A stretch of 64,000 nucleotides of DNA, from contig JADMJV010000024.1 in NCBI GenBank assembly GCA_018780265.1, positions 70,400-134,399 on the forward strand. Reading direction: 5' to 3'. Positions 50,531 to 58,852 of this stretch are shown here, in pieces. Source of the stretch: a bacterium. GTDB lineage: Bacteria; Vulcanimicrobiota; Xenobia; Xenobiales; JADMJV01. Below the pieces are notes generated by a model, which was not told where the DNA came from, ran no database searches, and saw nothing but the letters and a program-made list of their open reading frames with translations. Made by a program: the position numbers and the translations under genes. Numbering within the stretch: position 1 is the first letter of the stretch; every line of letters begins with the position of its first letter.

Positions 50531-51973
50531 TTGTCGAACAGCCTGCCGGCTATGCGTCTCCAACTGTGGGTATGGGTCGTTCTCGTGATGTTGCAGATCG
50601 GGCATGCCCCGGTTATGGCTCATCCCCCCGGTGCAACCGCTACGGCCAGCGCTACACCCAGTCCTACCGCCGGGAGCGACACCTACTGGGTGCACCTGCG
50701 CAGTCGCCGACTCTTCAGCCTGGGCCCACTGGCCCACCGTTCGGCCGCTGAACGCACCGACGAAGCCAATAGTCGACTGGAAGATCTCTTCGAAAAGGGG
50801 CTCGATCGGATTCAATTGGAGGTGACCGCCGAGGGCATCCGGCTGAACTCCGGCAACATAACCGTGGTCACGGTGACCGCGCTGGATAGTCAGCGCGAAG
50901 GACAGCCGCTAGAAGCCCTGGCGGAAGTCTGGCGCCGGGATCTGGAGAACAGTCTACGCGAAAAACCCCACTCTCCATGGCTCTATTGTGGAGCGATTCT
51001 GCTGGGGGCCATCGCGCTCCACCTGATCATTTTGGGAGTCATGCGTAGCTGGTTGAAGCGTTCGCCCTGGTTGAGTTGGTGCTTGCTCTGGTTGACCGCC
51101 AGCGTACTGCTGCTGGACGAATTTGAGCTGAGCCGGGGGCTCTCTAACTTTTTGTTGGACGCCTTACTGAGCCCCATGGCCTTTGGTCTGCTGGCCTGGT
51201 GGGTCAGTCGCATCTTTTTGTGGGTGGCCAGGAAGGCGCTCGGTAGTTACGTCAACGACCTGGAGCGGGCCTATCTACTGCGACCTGTCCAGGAGCCGCG
51301 CTGGCGCCAACGGATGCAGATGAAGCATCAAGTGGGCGAGGTTCTGTTGCGCGTGCTCAGCGGGGTGAGCGCCGTGTTACTCTGGGCCCGACTGCTGCAA
51401 CTCAACCTGGCGACCGTATTGGCCGGGGCCGGTTTTTTTGGGCTGGGCCTGTCGTTGGCCGCCAAAGACTTGTTGGCCGACTGGTTTGCCGGCATCAACA
51501 TTGTGATCGAGGACCAGTATGGGGTGGGCGACCAGATTACGGTGAATGGACTCTTTGGGCAAATCGAAGGTCATGTGGAAGCCTTTAGCCTGCGGGCCAC
51601 GCAACTGCGAGGCCTGCAAGGAAACCTGGTCACCATTCCCAACGCTGGCATCCGGGCCGCTTCCAACTTGTCAGCCACGAGTGCCGTGGCTACTCTCATG
51701 GTGGCGCTGCCGATATCGCGCTGCCTGCAAGAAGCCATTCCCTTGGTGGAAGAACTGGCGGCCGGCCTGATCCGTGATTATCCTGATTGGTGCCACTCCG
51801 ATCACCGGGTGGATGGCCATGGCGAGGTGAGTGCTGAAAAAGCTAACCAGTTGCTGATTCAAATCCCCACCCTGCCCGAGTACCGTCTGGCAATTCAGCG
51901 CGAATTGGCGGCCCGCGTCGATCAGTTGCTGCGTACCAGCCTCAAGGCCGAATCTGGATCATCAGCGACATAG
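50531..51973 (+). CDS. MscS-family mechanosensitive channel
   Basis: 480 residues from TTG 50531 (ATG 50552 is an alternative). Signal-like N-terminus, a periplasmic domain (about 35-145), then helices at about 155-175, 185-200, 210-235 and 285-305. MscS core: GAGFFGLGLSLAAKDLLADWFAGINIVIEDQYGVGDQITVNGLFGQIEGHVEAFSLRATQLRGLQGNLVTIPNAGI, with the Gly/Ala packing helix and beta domain. It releases solutes under hypo-osmotic stress. Follows the kinase/membrane pair. Confidence 0.93.
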   Translation: MSNSLPAMRLQLWVWVVLVMLQIGHAPVMAHPPGATATASATPSPTAGSDTYWVHLRSRRLFSLGPLAHRSAAERTDEANSRLEDLFEKGLDRIQLEVTAEGIRLNSGNITVVTVTALDSQREGQPLEALAEVWRRDLENSLREKPHSPWLYCGAILLGAIALHLIILGVMRSWLKRSPWLSWCLLWLTASVLLLDEFELSRGLSNFLLDALLSPMAFGLLAWWVSRIFLWVARKALGSYVNDLERAYLLRPVQEPRWRQRMQMKHQVGEVLLRVLSGVSAVLLWARLLQLNLATVLAGAGFFGLGLSLAAKDLLADWFAGINIVIEDQYGVGDQITVNGLFGQIEGHVEAFSLRATQLRGLQGNLVTIPNAGIRAASNLSATSAVATLMVALPISRCLQEAIPLVEELAAGLIRDYPDWCHSDHRVDGHGEVSAEKANQLLIQIPTLPEYRLAIQRELAARVDQLLRTSLKAESGSSAT

Positions 51974-51991
51974 ACCCTACTGAGCAGGGGA

Positions 51992-52948
51992 TTGAGTCCA
52001 ACCGGGGTGGAAATTGACACTGTGTTCGGCTGGATAGATCGATGGCGCTCTGGTCGTCTTTACATCAGAGCCCGCGCTTTCTTGGCCCAGGCCAGGTATG
52101 AGCAGGCTTTGCAATTGGCCACCCGATTGCGCCGAATCGGCCATTTTGGGGCCTGGGAAATCGAAGCCCTGGTCCATCGAACCAACGACCGTCTGGACCA
52201 GGCGACGGAAACTCTACTCGAAGGGCTCAGGATCTTTCCAGCCAACCAGGTCTTGCAAAATCTGCTGGGTCTCACCTACTTTCACCTGGGGCGTTTTGAA
52301 GAGGCGGAGCAGACTTTGGAATGTGCTCGTCAAAACGGATCGGACCCGGACTGGGTAGGTTACCAAGTGGCCCTGATCAGGCAGCGCCAACAGCGCTATG
52401 AAGAGGCCCTGCACGCCTGTCCCTCCCGGCCGGTCAACCCGGAGGTTCGCACCGAGATTGTTGAAATGCGCCTGCGCCTGCTGCTACAACTTCAACGCTA
52501 TGAGGAGTTGGTCCAAGAATTGGGCGCGACCAGCGAGGCCAACTCGCAATCGCATTGGCTGGGCGCCCAGGCCTACAAAATGCTGGGGCGTGATGCCCAG
52601 GCCCAAGAGCAGGTGTTGTTGGCCCTGAAGTCTGATTTTTCCGCTGGACCCGAAATCCAGGCCCTGTTGGAGGAAGTCAGCGACCCGGTCAGCCTGACCT
52701 GCCGACGCTACGCCATCCGGTATGAGGGCCGGTTCCGCAAACCGCCGCGAAGGATGCGGCGAATTCGTGGCGGCATTGCCATGGCCCAGGTGGTAGCTGA
52801 TAACCAGGCTGAGGCTGTGGCCCTTTATAAGGGCGCGGAGATGACGGAAATTGTCAGGGACTTCAGCCTGCAGCGCTGTGAAGACCGTGGCCCTTTCCCA
52901 GCCGAACTCAAAGGTCTTTTCGGATCGCCGCGACATATCTTTTACTAA
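51992..52948 (+). CDS. TPR-repeat protein
   Basis: 318 residues. TPR-like helices: ARYEQALQLATRLRRIGHFGAWEIEALVHRTNDRLDQATETLLEGLRIFPANQVLQNLLGLTYFHLGRFEEAEQTLECARQNG with canonical W/L/G/Y/A/F/A/P spacing in repeats of 34 residues, to about residue 225. The last 95 residues contain Arg-rich FRKPPRRMRRIRGG and a beta-rich end. The TTG start at 51992 is near a weak GAGCAGGGG; a GTG at 52007 is possible. Likely adaptor. Converges on the beta-propeller genes with 44 bases between. Confidence 0.8.
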   Translation: MSPTGVEIDTVFGWIDRWRSGRLYIRARAFLAQARYEQALQLATRLRRIGHFGAWEIEALVHRTNDRLDQATETLLEGLRIFPANQVLQNLLGLTYFHLGRFEEAEQTLECARQNGSDPDWVGYQVALIRQRQQRYEEALHACPSRPVNPEVRTEIVEMRLRLLLQLQRYEELVQELGATSEANSQSHWLGAQAYKMLGRDAQAQEQVLLALKSDFSAGPEIQALLEEVSDPVSLTCRRYAIRYEGRFRKPPRRMRRIRGGIAMAQVVADNQAEAVALYKGAEMTEIVRDFSLQRCEDRGPFPAELKGLFGSPRHIFY

Positions 52949-52992
52949 GGAGGGTAGAGCCCGCAGCCTTGCATCTGATCTGCGTCAGGTTG

Positions 52993-55377
52993 CTATAGGA
53001 AGTGCTGGCGCAGCCACTGGCGGGCTTTCAGATCGGCGACCATCAAGCGACCCAGGTCGTCGCAAATCGTAAGGGTGTGCCCCTGGACGCGCATACCCAT
53101 ACGGGTGGCCCCGGGCAGGTTGACCAGCAATTGCTGAGCTCGACTCTCCGTCGCAAAGACCAGCAAAGACAGTCCATCCAGCAAGTGGGAGACCACCAGG
53201 CAATAGCCGTCTTGATAACTTGCTTCAGGTCGAACCCCTTCGATGTTGAGTTCCGTTCCGCGATAGCGCAACCTTTCACTCATCAACTCAAAGGTGTCCA
53301 GGCCGGCGGGGGTGAGCAACTGCGGGGTGACAGTGAAGGTCGCGGGCGACTGGCTGACATTGTGCAGCGACGGATAGTCGCAGGTGACCAAGGCATCCTC
53401 CAACAAAACGGCCAACCGCCTGGGCCCCAGAGCCAGGCGGAGCACACTTGACGGCAAGCGGAGTTGGGTGACCGCACGCCACACCCGCAGATCGGTCAGG
53501 TCGATCTGATACAGTTGGTTCTCCAGCCAGACCAGCCAGTGATAGCCGTCGTGTTGAGAGGCAAAGCCATCCACATGAGAGGAGCACCAGGCCTCGATAC
53601 GACCTCGATGATAGCTGGATATGCGGGGCCCGCTTAGGGCCAAAAAGCGTTCCCCTCCACAGGGGGCCACTAGAGAATGGGCGGGTGTGTCAAACCGCTG
53701 CGAGACAGCCCCACTGCTGGAAATGGCCAGCAAGCCCGCGTGTCCAAGTGCCACCAGCAGTCGCCCATCGCTCAGGGCGGCCGCGTCCCACAAAGGCGTG
53801 TGTCCCCTTTGCTCCACACGCTCGCGCCACAAGCCCAGGCGCTGGGGCGCGGAGGGCAGCGAGGAAGGGCGGTCGGCCTTCAGCCAGGGGTCGTTGGACA
53901 GAGTCACCAGGTAGTTCAAAGTCTGTTGATTACCCAGCGCAAAGGGGCTGTGGGCCTGGCGCATCAGTTGCCGGGCGGTGCGCAGAGCCCAGGCCTGCAA
54001 GTCGGCATCCTGGCAGTGCAACGGGTGCTTTATCAGTTGCTGCAGCACCGCCTGGCGGCGCTCGTGGGTGGCCAGGCTGGTATCTTCAAACCACTCCTCC
54101 AGTCGCCAGGTAAGCCCCAGTTGCTGGCGTAGTCCCTGGTCTTGCAGGCACAAACCCATGGCCTGGACGGCTGCCGCTCCGCCCTCCTTGAGAGCCTGCT
54201 CCAGCCAATCCGAATAATCGGGCAGTTGGGCGCGCACTTCCCAACCCACGCTGAGGGCTTCGGCTTCGCGTCCTACCGAAGCCAGGTCCTCTGCCCAGAC
54301 GGCCCTGAACCGCAAGGCCAGTTGGGGGTCCTTGGCCCGCAGATGAACCATGGCCTCGGCCTGCACCGAATAGCGCCGAGCCAGGACCAGGGCCTGATGA
54401 ACCTGGCCGGCCTGAAACCACAGGCGCACCTGTTGCGAGGCCGGCAGTCCCTTCAGTGTGGCCAGACGGGCGGCCGCTTCTAGCCGGCCATGGGTTTCTA
54501 GCAACTCAACAGCACCAGCCGCGTCGTCGAGCAGTTCACCCTGCAAGAAAGCGGCCTCCTCGATACGTCCGGCCTGCACCAACTTCTGAAGTGCGCCCTT
54601 GTAAAGGGCCCGCAGCAGGTCCATTCCCTGCAAACTGGTGCCGATGGCTGCTCCACCCGGATTGGGTGAGGTGAAGTCTAGCGAGCTGCGCGGTCGCAGC
54701 ACTCCCAAGAATTTCTCCAGCTGAGCTTTCGGCAGCGAATTGTCTAAAGGGATAGCGTAGCGCAGAGCTTCCTGCCATTGCTGCCTCTCAAACAACTCCA
54801 CCATTTTGGCCATGTAATGCTGATTTTCGGGACTGCCAAAAAGGGACTTGAGCAGATCGAAGAAACCCAGCAACAGGTTGCGGCTTCCGGCTGGCTGAGG
54901 GCGGCGGATACGCTCCAGCATCTGTTCCCTCTGTGGGGCTGGAGCGGGGATCGCCGGCAAGATGCTGCGCACTTCCTCGCTGCGGGGGGCTCTATAGATG
55001 GGTCGCCCCCGGGGGCTGGACAGGGGTTGACCCTCGGCATAGCTCCAACCTTTACAGTCCCAGAGCCTGGCCAGGTCGACAGCCAGAAGTTGATGCATCG
55101 TATGCACAAGGTGCTGGCCCTGCCAGAGCAGGGCAAGTTGACCAGGCTCCGGTTTGCCCCGTTCAAAGCCACTCCATCCCTGGCCTTGGACCACCACCGG
55201 AAGACCTGCAGCGCATTCGGCCCGAATTCGCCGGGTCACGGGAAAGACCAGCAATAGCCCGGGCGGAGCGCACAATAATCGGCAGCCCGGCAACCAGGCC
55301 GCCGCCAGGCGCGGCGACTGCAGCCAACCGGGGGGAAACCAGAGGCCGTAGGCCTCTACCTGTCCCTGCCAGGTCAC
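52993..55377 (-). CDS. bpX6-like / beta-propeller protein of a MoxR-vWA ternary system
   Basis: 794 residues. N-terminal domain (about 1-120) with WLPGCRLLCAPPGLLLVFP and GLPVVVQGQGW. A long helical, TPR-like region (about 185-480) rich in Arg, Leu and Ala follows, then a beta-propeller of about 300 residues, with blades ending in LLAISSSGAV, RFLALSGPRISSY, HWLVWLENQLYQIDL and LVTCDYPSLHN. It is translated as the last gene of the operon (start overlaps the previous stop by 4 bases). It fits the beta-propeller partner (bpX group) of MoxR-vWA-beta-propeller systems, thought to take part in conflict or cell-cell processes. Assignment to a bpX subtype is not certain. Confidence 0.65.
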   Translation of the reverse strand: MTWQGQVEAYGLWFPPGWLQSPRLAAAWLPGCRLLCAPPGLLLVFPVTRRIRAECAAGLPVVVQGQGWSGFERGKPEPGQLALLWQGQHLVHTMHQLLAVDLARLWDCKGWSYAEGQPLSSPRGRPIYRAPRSEEVRSILPAIPAPAPQREQMLERIRRPQPAGSRNLLLGFFDLLKSLFGSPENQHYMAKMVELFERQQWQEALRYAIPLDNSLPKAQLEKFLGVLRPRSSLDFTSPNPGGAAIGTSLQGMDLLRALYKGALQKLVQAGRIEEAAFLQGELLDDAAGAVELLETHGRLEAAARLATLKGLPASQQVRLWFQAGQVHQALVLARRYSVQAEAMVHLRAKDPQLALRFRAVWAEDLASVGREAEALSVGWEVRAQLPDYSDWLEQALKEGGAAAVQAMGLCLQDQGLRQQLGLTWRLEEWFEDTSLATHERRQAVLQQLIKHPLHCQDADLQAWALRTARQLMRQAHSPFALGNQQTLNYLVTLSNDPWLKADRPSSLPSAPQRLGLWRERVEQRGHTPLWDAAALSDGRLLVALGHAGLLAISSSGAVSQRFDTPAHSLVAPCGGERFLALSGPRISSYHRGRIEAWCSSHVDGFASQHDGYHWLVWLENQLYQIDLTDLRVWRAVTQLRLPSSVLRLALGPRRLAVLLEDALVTCDYPSLHNVSQSPATFTVTPQLLTPAGLDTFELMSERLRYRGTELNIEGVRPEASYQDGYCLVVSHLLDGLSLLVFATESRAQQLLVNLPGATRMGMRVQGHTLTICDDLGRLMVADLKARQWLRQHFL

Positions 55378-56984
55378 GATGGGCTGGCCCAGAGATGGGT
55401 TTGGGCGACGAAGGAGTAATAGCGGATCTGGCCTCCCTGGGTGCGGTAGGCCAGCAAGCCATCGGGATGAACTACCGATTCGGCCAGCAGAAAGCCAATA
55501 TCAAGAACCTCGCTCCAGTCGGCACCCTGAACCACGTAATGATGAGCATGCTGCACCAACAGGGCGGGTTGACGCAGACGCTGATGATGAACCAGGCCCA
55601 CCACATTGCCGTCGCACTGCACCTGAGCCGACCCCTGCTTCCAGATCAGCAACCAGGACCCCTCATCCAGTTCCAGAGCCACCTCGTAGCCCAGGGGGGT
55701 TACGCCCGACCCAAATCCGGAGCATACCAGGGCGCGCCGAAACTCATGGGTAGGTAGCTCAAAAAGAGAGTCGCCCACGGCGTCAACCAGTTGAGGCTCA
55801 TCGCGCTTGGCCAGACAGGCCCGGCTGCCCAGCAGGCTGCCTCCCCGGGTTGCAAACTGACGTTTCACTCCGTCAGCCACCCTGAGGCTCCAAAGTTGAT
55901 CGCTCACCCCCAACTGCCAACCACCCGTGATGGGCCAACAGGCCCCTATCACTCCGGAAAACGGAGCGAGGTTGGAAAAGAAGACATGCCCATCATTTTG
56001 TGCCGTTGGAGGGTTCTGACGGTAGACCAACCAGCGATTGTCGTCTTCTTGAGCCACGTTGAGAGCATTGCCCTGCCAGGTGACGGCGATCACTCGGCCG
56101 CGGTGGCGCAACGGAAAGGTGCGGGTCTTTCCGACGGGCTCGTTGGGAGACGAGGGCAACGGAACCAGCACCACTTTCTCGTCATCAATCAGCAACAGCT
56201 TGCGACCGCATTGAGAAAAGCGCAACACTCCGTGGCCTTCACCCGGTGAGGATGTGGCCGGTTCCCTGGGCAGGCTGAAAGGATCGCGCAACAGGCGCAC
56301 GGCCCGCTCGGGGGGAGGCATCTGCAAGTTGAGGCATCGTTGCCGATACTGCACTTCCACACTCTGCGAACTGGTCTGAAGCAAGCCCACGCGCTGATAG
56401 CTGGCGGGCACCTGAGTCAGCCAGGCAGGCGAGCCCAAACACCAGGATTGCATGCCCGACGGAGCCTCGGGTGGACGCCGGCCCGGATCCAACGAACGCG
56501 AGCGAAGGTAGGTCTTGACCTCGTCTGCGCCCAATCGATCATAACCTTTTTGGGGGGACTGAATCATGCCCCAGCACAGTTGTCCTCCACTACGCTGGCA
56601 CAGATGTTGAAGCAAGAACAGCATGGCCAACTGCACCAGGCGACAGGCTCCCAACTGGTCGGGACCTACGTCCACCCAAACCCAAACCATGCGTGCCTGC
56701 TGCCGGGCCTCTTGAGCCATCTGCCAGTAGGCCAGTTCGCCTTGAGTGGCGCGACGCACAAACTCTTCGGGGGCAACTTCAGCCAGGGCCCACTCCGAGG
56801 TGACCAGACGTTCCCAACTGCCACGCCGAGTCAGGCCCTCCCAGCCAGCCGGTTCACCCAAATCAGGAGCGGCCGACGCCGCCGTAAACCCCCGTTCTAA
56901 CTGCGTCAATAAACGTCCATAGTCGCGACGCACATCGGGAGCAAAAAAATCCAGCTGGTCCCACCAGCGGCGGGCAAGTTTCAC
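55374..56984 (-). CDS. Degenerate vWA plus beta-propeller protein
   Basis: 536 residues. N-terminal 230 residues resemble a vWA domain (VWVWVDVGPDQLGACRLVQLAMLFLLQHL), with the MIDAS Ser residues replaced (DxSxS reads DVGPD). The C-terminal 300 residues show beta-propeller blades: GVLRFSQCGRKLLLIDDEKVVLV, RVIAVTWQGNALNVAQEDDNRWLVY, GGWQLGVSDQLWSLRV, SWLLIWKQG and LAYRTQGGQIRYYSFVAQ. Lies between the small 113-residue gene and the 794-residue gene; all starts overlap previous stops by 4 bases. In the system, vWA and MoxR ATPase form the chaperone pair. Confidence 0.7.
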   Translation of the reverse strand: MKLARRWWDQLDFFAPDVRRDYGRLLTQLERGFTAASAAPDLGEPAGWEGLTRRGSWERLVTSEWALAEVAPEEFVRRATQGELAYWQMAQEARQQARMVWVWVDVGPDQLGACRLVQLAMLFLLQHLCQRSGGQLCWGMIQSPQKGYDRLGADEVKTYLRSRSLDPGRRPPEAPSGMQSWCLGSPAWLTQVPASYQRVGLLQTSSQSVEVQYRQRCLNLQMPPPERAVRLLRDPFSLPREPATSSPGEGHGVLRFSQCGRKLLLIDDEKVVLVPLPSSPNEPVGKTRTFPLRHRGRVIAVTWQGNALNVAQEDDNRWLVYRQNPPTAQNDGHVFFSNLAPFSGVIGACWPITGGWQLGVSDQLWSLRVADGVKRQFATRGGSLLGSRACLAKRDEPQLVDAVGDSLFELPTHEFRRALVCSGFGSGVTPLGYEVALELDEGSWLLIWKQGSAQVQCDGNVVGLVHHQRLRQPALLVQHAHHYVVQGADWSEVLDIGFLLAESVVHPDGLLAYRTQGGQIRYYSFVAQTHLWASPS

Positions 56985-57322
56985 GAGACGGTGGTGGCCG
57001 CGCTAAGCCCCAGCGCCCTTCCGGGCGGGATCAAGGCCCAAGGTGGGGGACCCAATTGACGGAGGCGGGCTACCAACCATTCGTAAGGCAGGTCAGGTTG
57101 CCACACCGTGGGTAGGTAGAGCATTTCCTGGCGGCCCAAATATACCAGTGAGTCCACCCAGGGTACGTTGCCACCCAACAAAACCATCAACGAACCACAG
57201 GCAACACCCCGCAAGCCCAAATCGGGGTGTATTTTCTTGCGCAACTGCAAGGCGGCCTGGCCTTCGGCCCAACAACCCTCGATGGGCATAGGCTCGTCCC
57301 GCAGTGACCAGGTCAGTTGCAC
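56981..57322 (-). CDS. 113-aa accessory gene of the MoxR ternary system
   Basis: 113 residues. Beta/alpha mixture: SLMVLLGGNVPWVDSLVYLGRQEMLYLPTVWQPDLPYEWLVARLRQLGPPPWALIPPGRALGL. No named family from what I can see, but small bpX-type genes accompany the MoxR genes in the known ternary systems. It overlaps the MoxR gene by 10 bases and the vWA gene by 4. Confidence 0.65.
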   Translation of the reverse strand: MQLTWSLRDEPMPIEGCWAEGQAALQLRKKIHPDLGLRGVACGSLMVLLGGNVPWVDSLVYLGRQEMLYLPTVWQPDLPYEWLVARLRQLGPPPWALIPPGRALGLSAATTVS

Positions 57323-58386
57323 GGCAGGGCGGCCGTCAGCCGCTGGCGCACCTGGGCCAGCTCGGCGGGCAATTGATCGGTCGCGAAGCCAGCATCAATG
57401 TCGCGCAGCACTCCTTCGATGCGCAAAACATCCAGGGGGCCTTGAAGCAGTTTGTCACCTACCTCGACCAGGCGGCGCGCGCGCACGCGGGGAGCCGCCG
57501 AGGTCTCTTCGGCCAGGCGGTACAGGTTGGGATTGTCGCTCTGAGCCAGCACCTCTTCCAGGCACTGACGAGCCATCTGCTGCTCGGCCGCGCTGGGCAC
57601 GGCCAACACCAGAGGCCAAATATCGCCCGCGCTGGCCCGGCTGCGTCCGGCCAGGGCTGCGGCTGCGGCGATCAAGTTTTGAGCCCGCACCGAACGGCGG
57701 TCGGACAGACCCAGGCCCTCTTTGCGCAGGCGCCGTAGAGCGTTCGCCAACAAGGGCTGAACTTCGCTCAGATCAACCTGGCGGGCCTGCTCCGAGAGGT
57801 GGTCCAACTCTTGCAGGGAGCAGGTGTCGATGATGGGGATCTGACGTCCCCCAGCCAGCAAAACCTCAAGCATAGAATCGCTGACAGGTTCGACAAAGCA
57901 ACGCACCAGAAAACGGTCGGCAAAGGCGGCCAGGCTCTCTTCCTCGGGCAGCGAGTTAGAGGCGCCAATGCAGACACGCAAAGGGCAGGCCAGCCGGGTA
58001 TTGCCACGGCGAAAAGTGCGCTCGTTGAGCAAGGCCAGGAGCGTGTTCAAAATGGCCGTGGATCCGGCAAAGACTTCGTCCAGAAAAGCGACTTCGGCCT
58101 CGGGAAGCATTCCATCGGTAGCCGTCTCAAGCACACCCTCTTTCAGTTTGCGCAGATCGACGGGACCGAAAAGCTCGGCGGGCTCGGAAAACTTTCCCAG
58201 CAGATACTCGAAGTAGCGGCCTCCCAGTCCACGGGCTACACGGCGAGCCGCTTCGCTTTTGGCGGTTCCGGGCGGGCCTATCACCAAAACATGCTCTTTG
58301 GCGACCGCGGCCAGGATGATTGCTTCCACAAGAGTGCGCCGCTCGACCAAACCCTGACTACATTGTTCGACCAGGTCAATTATCAT
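57313..58386 (-). CDS. MoxR-family AAA+ ATPase
   Basis: 357 residues. Walker A GPPGTAKS (about 38-45), Walker B and sensor region AEVAFLDEVFAGSTAILNTLLALLNERTFRRGNTRLACPLRVCIGASNSLPEEE, then LAAFADRFLVRCFVEPVSD, and the lid domain with LSDRRSVRAQNLIAAAAALAGRSRA. MoxR proteins work with vWA partners to insert metals or change assemblies. First gene of the tight four-gene operon. Confidence 0.92.
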   Translation of the reverse strand: MIIDLVEQCSQGLVERRTLVEAIILAAVAKEHVLVIGPPGTAKSEAARRVARGLGGRYFEYLLGKFSEPAELFGPVDLRKLKEGVLETATDGMLPEAEVAFLDEVFAGSTAILNTLLALLNERTFRRGNTRLACPLRVCIGASNSLPEEESLAAFADRFLVRCFVEPVSDSMLEVLLAGGRQIPIIDTCSLQELDHLSEQARQVDLSEVQPLLANALRRLRKEGLGLSDRRSVRAQNLIAAAAALAGRSRASAGDIWPLVLAVPSAAEQQMARQCLEEVLAQSDNPNLYRLAEETSAAPRVRARRLVEVGDKLLQGPLDVLRIEGVLRDIDAGFATDQLPAELAQVRQRLTAALPCN

Positions 58387-58418
58387 GGCTGGACTGTTCG
58401 CAGCCCACGAAAGGGGTC

Positions 58419-58733
58419 CTACAGGTCGTATTTGCCGATCTCAACGTTGGCGTTGGGGTAGCTGTAGCTGATTTCGCAATATTTATAGGAGCTGGAGTAA
58501 CCGCCGCTCTTGTAAACTTCCACTTTGTGCAGGCCATAGTCGGTGGGAATCCAGTTGGGAGTGTAACCGGCCGGGATGGTTCCATACTGAGTGCCGTCCA
58601 GGTAGACCTGCAGTTCGGTATCGGTGTAGTTATATAGCTTTACGTAACCCTGACAGGAGTATGCACTGAGGGGCGCGGTGAGCAGGGTCACGATGGCCAT
58701 CAGGAGAATGCTGGTAAAAAGTTTACGTACCAC
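58419..58733 (-). CDS. Small secreted beta-rich protein
   Basis: 104 residues from GTG 58733 (GGAGG upstream). Signal peptide about 1-24 (LLMAIVTLLTAPLSAYS). Mature part is beta-rich with Tyr: GYVKLYNYTDTELQVYLDGTQYGTIPAGYTPNWIPTDYGLHKVEVYKSG, like PEGA-type repeats. No known family. It is 32 bases upstream of the MoxR gene, same strand, and could belong to the same operon. Confidence 0.75.
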   Translation of the reverse strand: MVRKLFTSILLMAIVTLLTAPLSAYSCQGYVKLYNYTDTELQVYLDGTQYGTIPAGYTPNWIPTDYGLHKVEVYKSGGYSSSYKYCEISYSYPNANVEIGKYDL

Positions 58734-58852
58734 GATTGACTACCTCCGGTTAACTTGCTCACAGGGTAGCGGGGTGGCCTGAAAAATCTCTGCAACGCAA
58801 AATTATGCAAGACAAATCCTGTTAACATCCCGTCAAAGGGGAGTGAAGTCGA

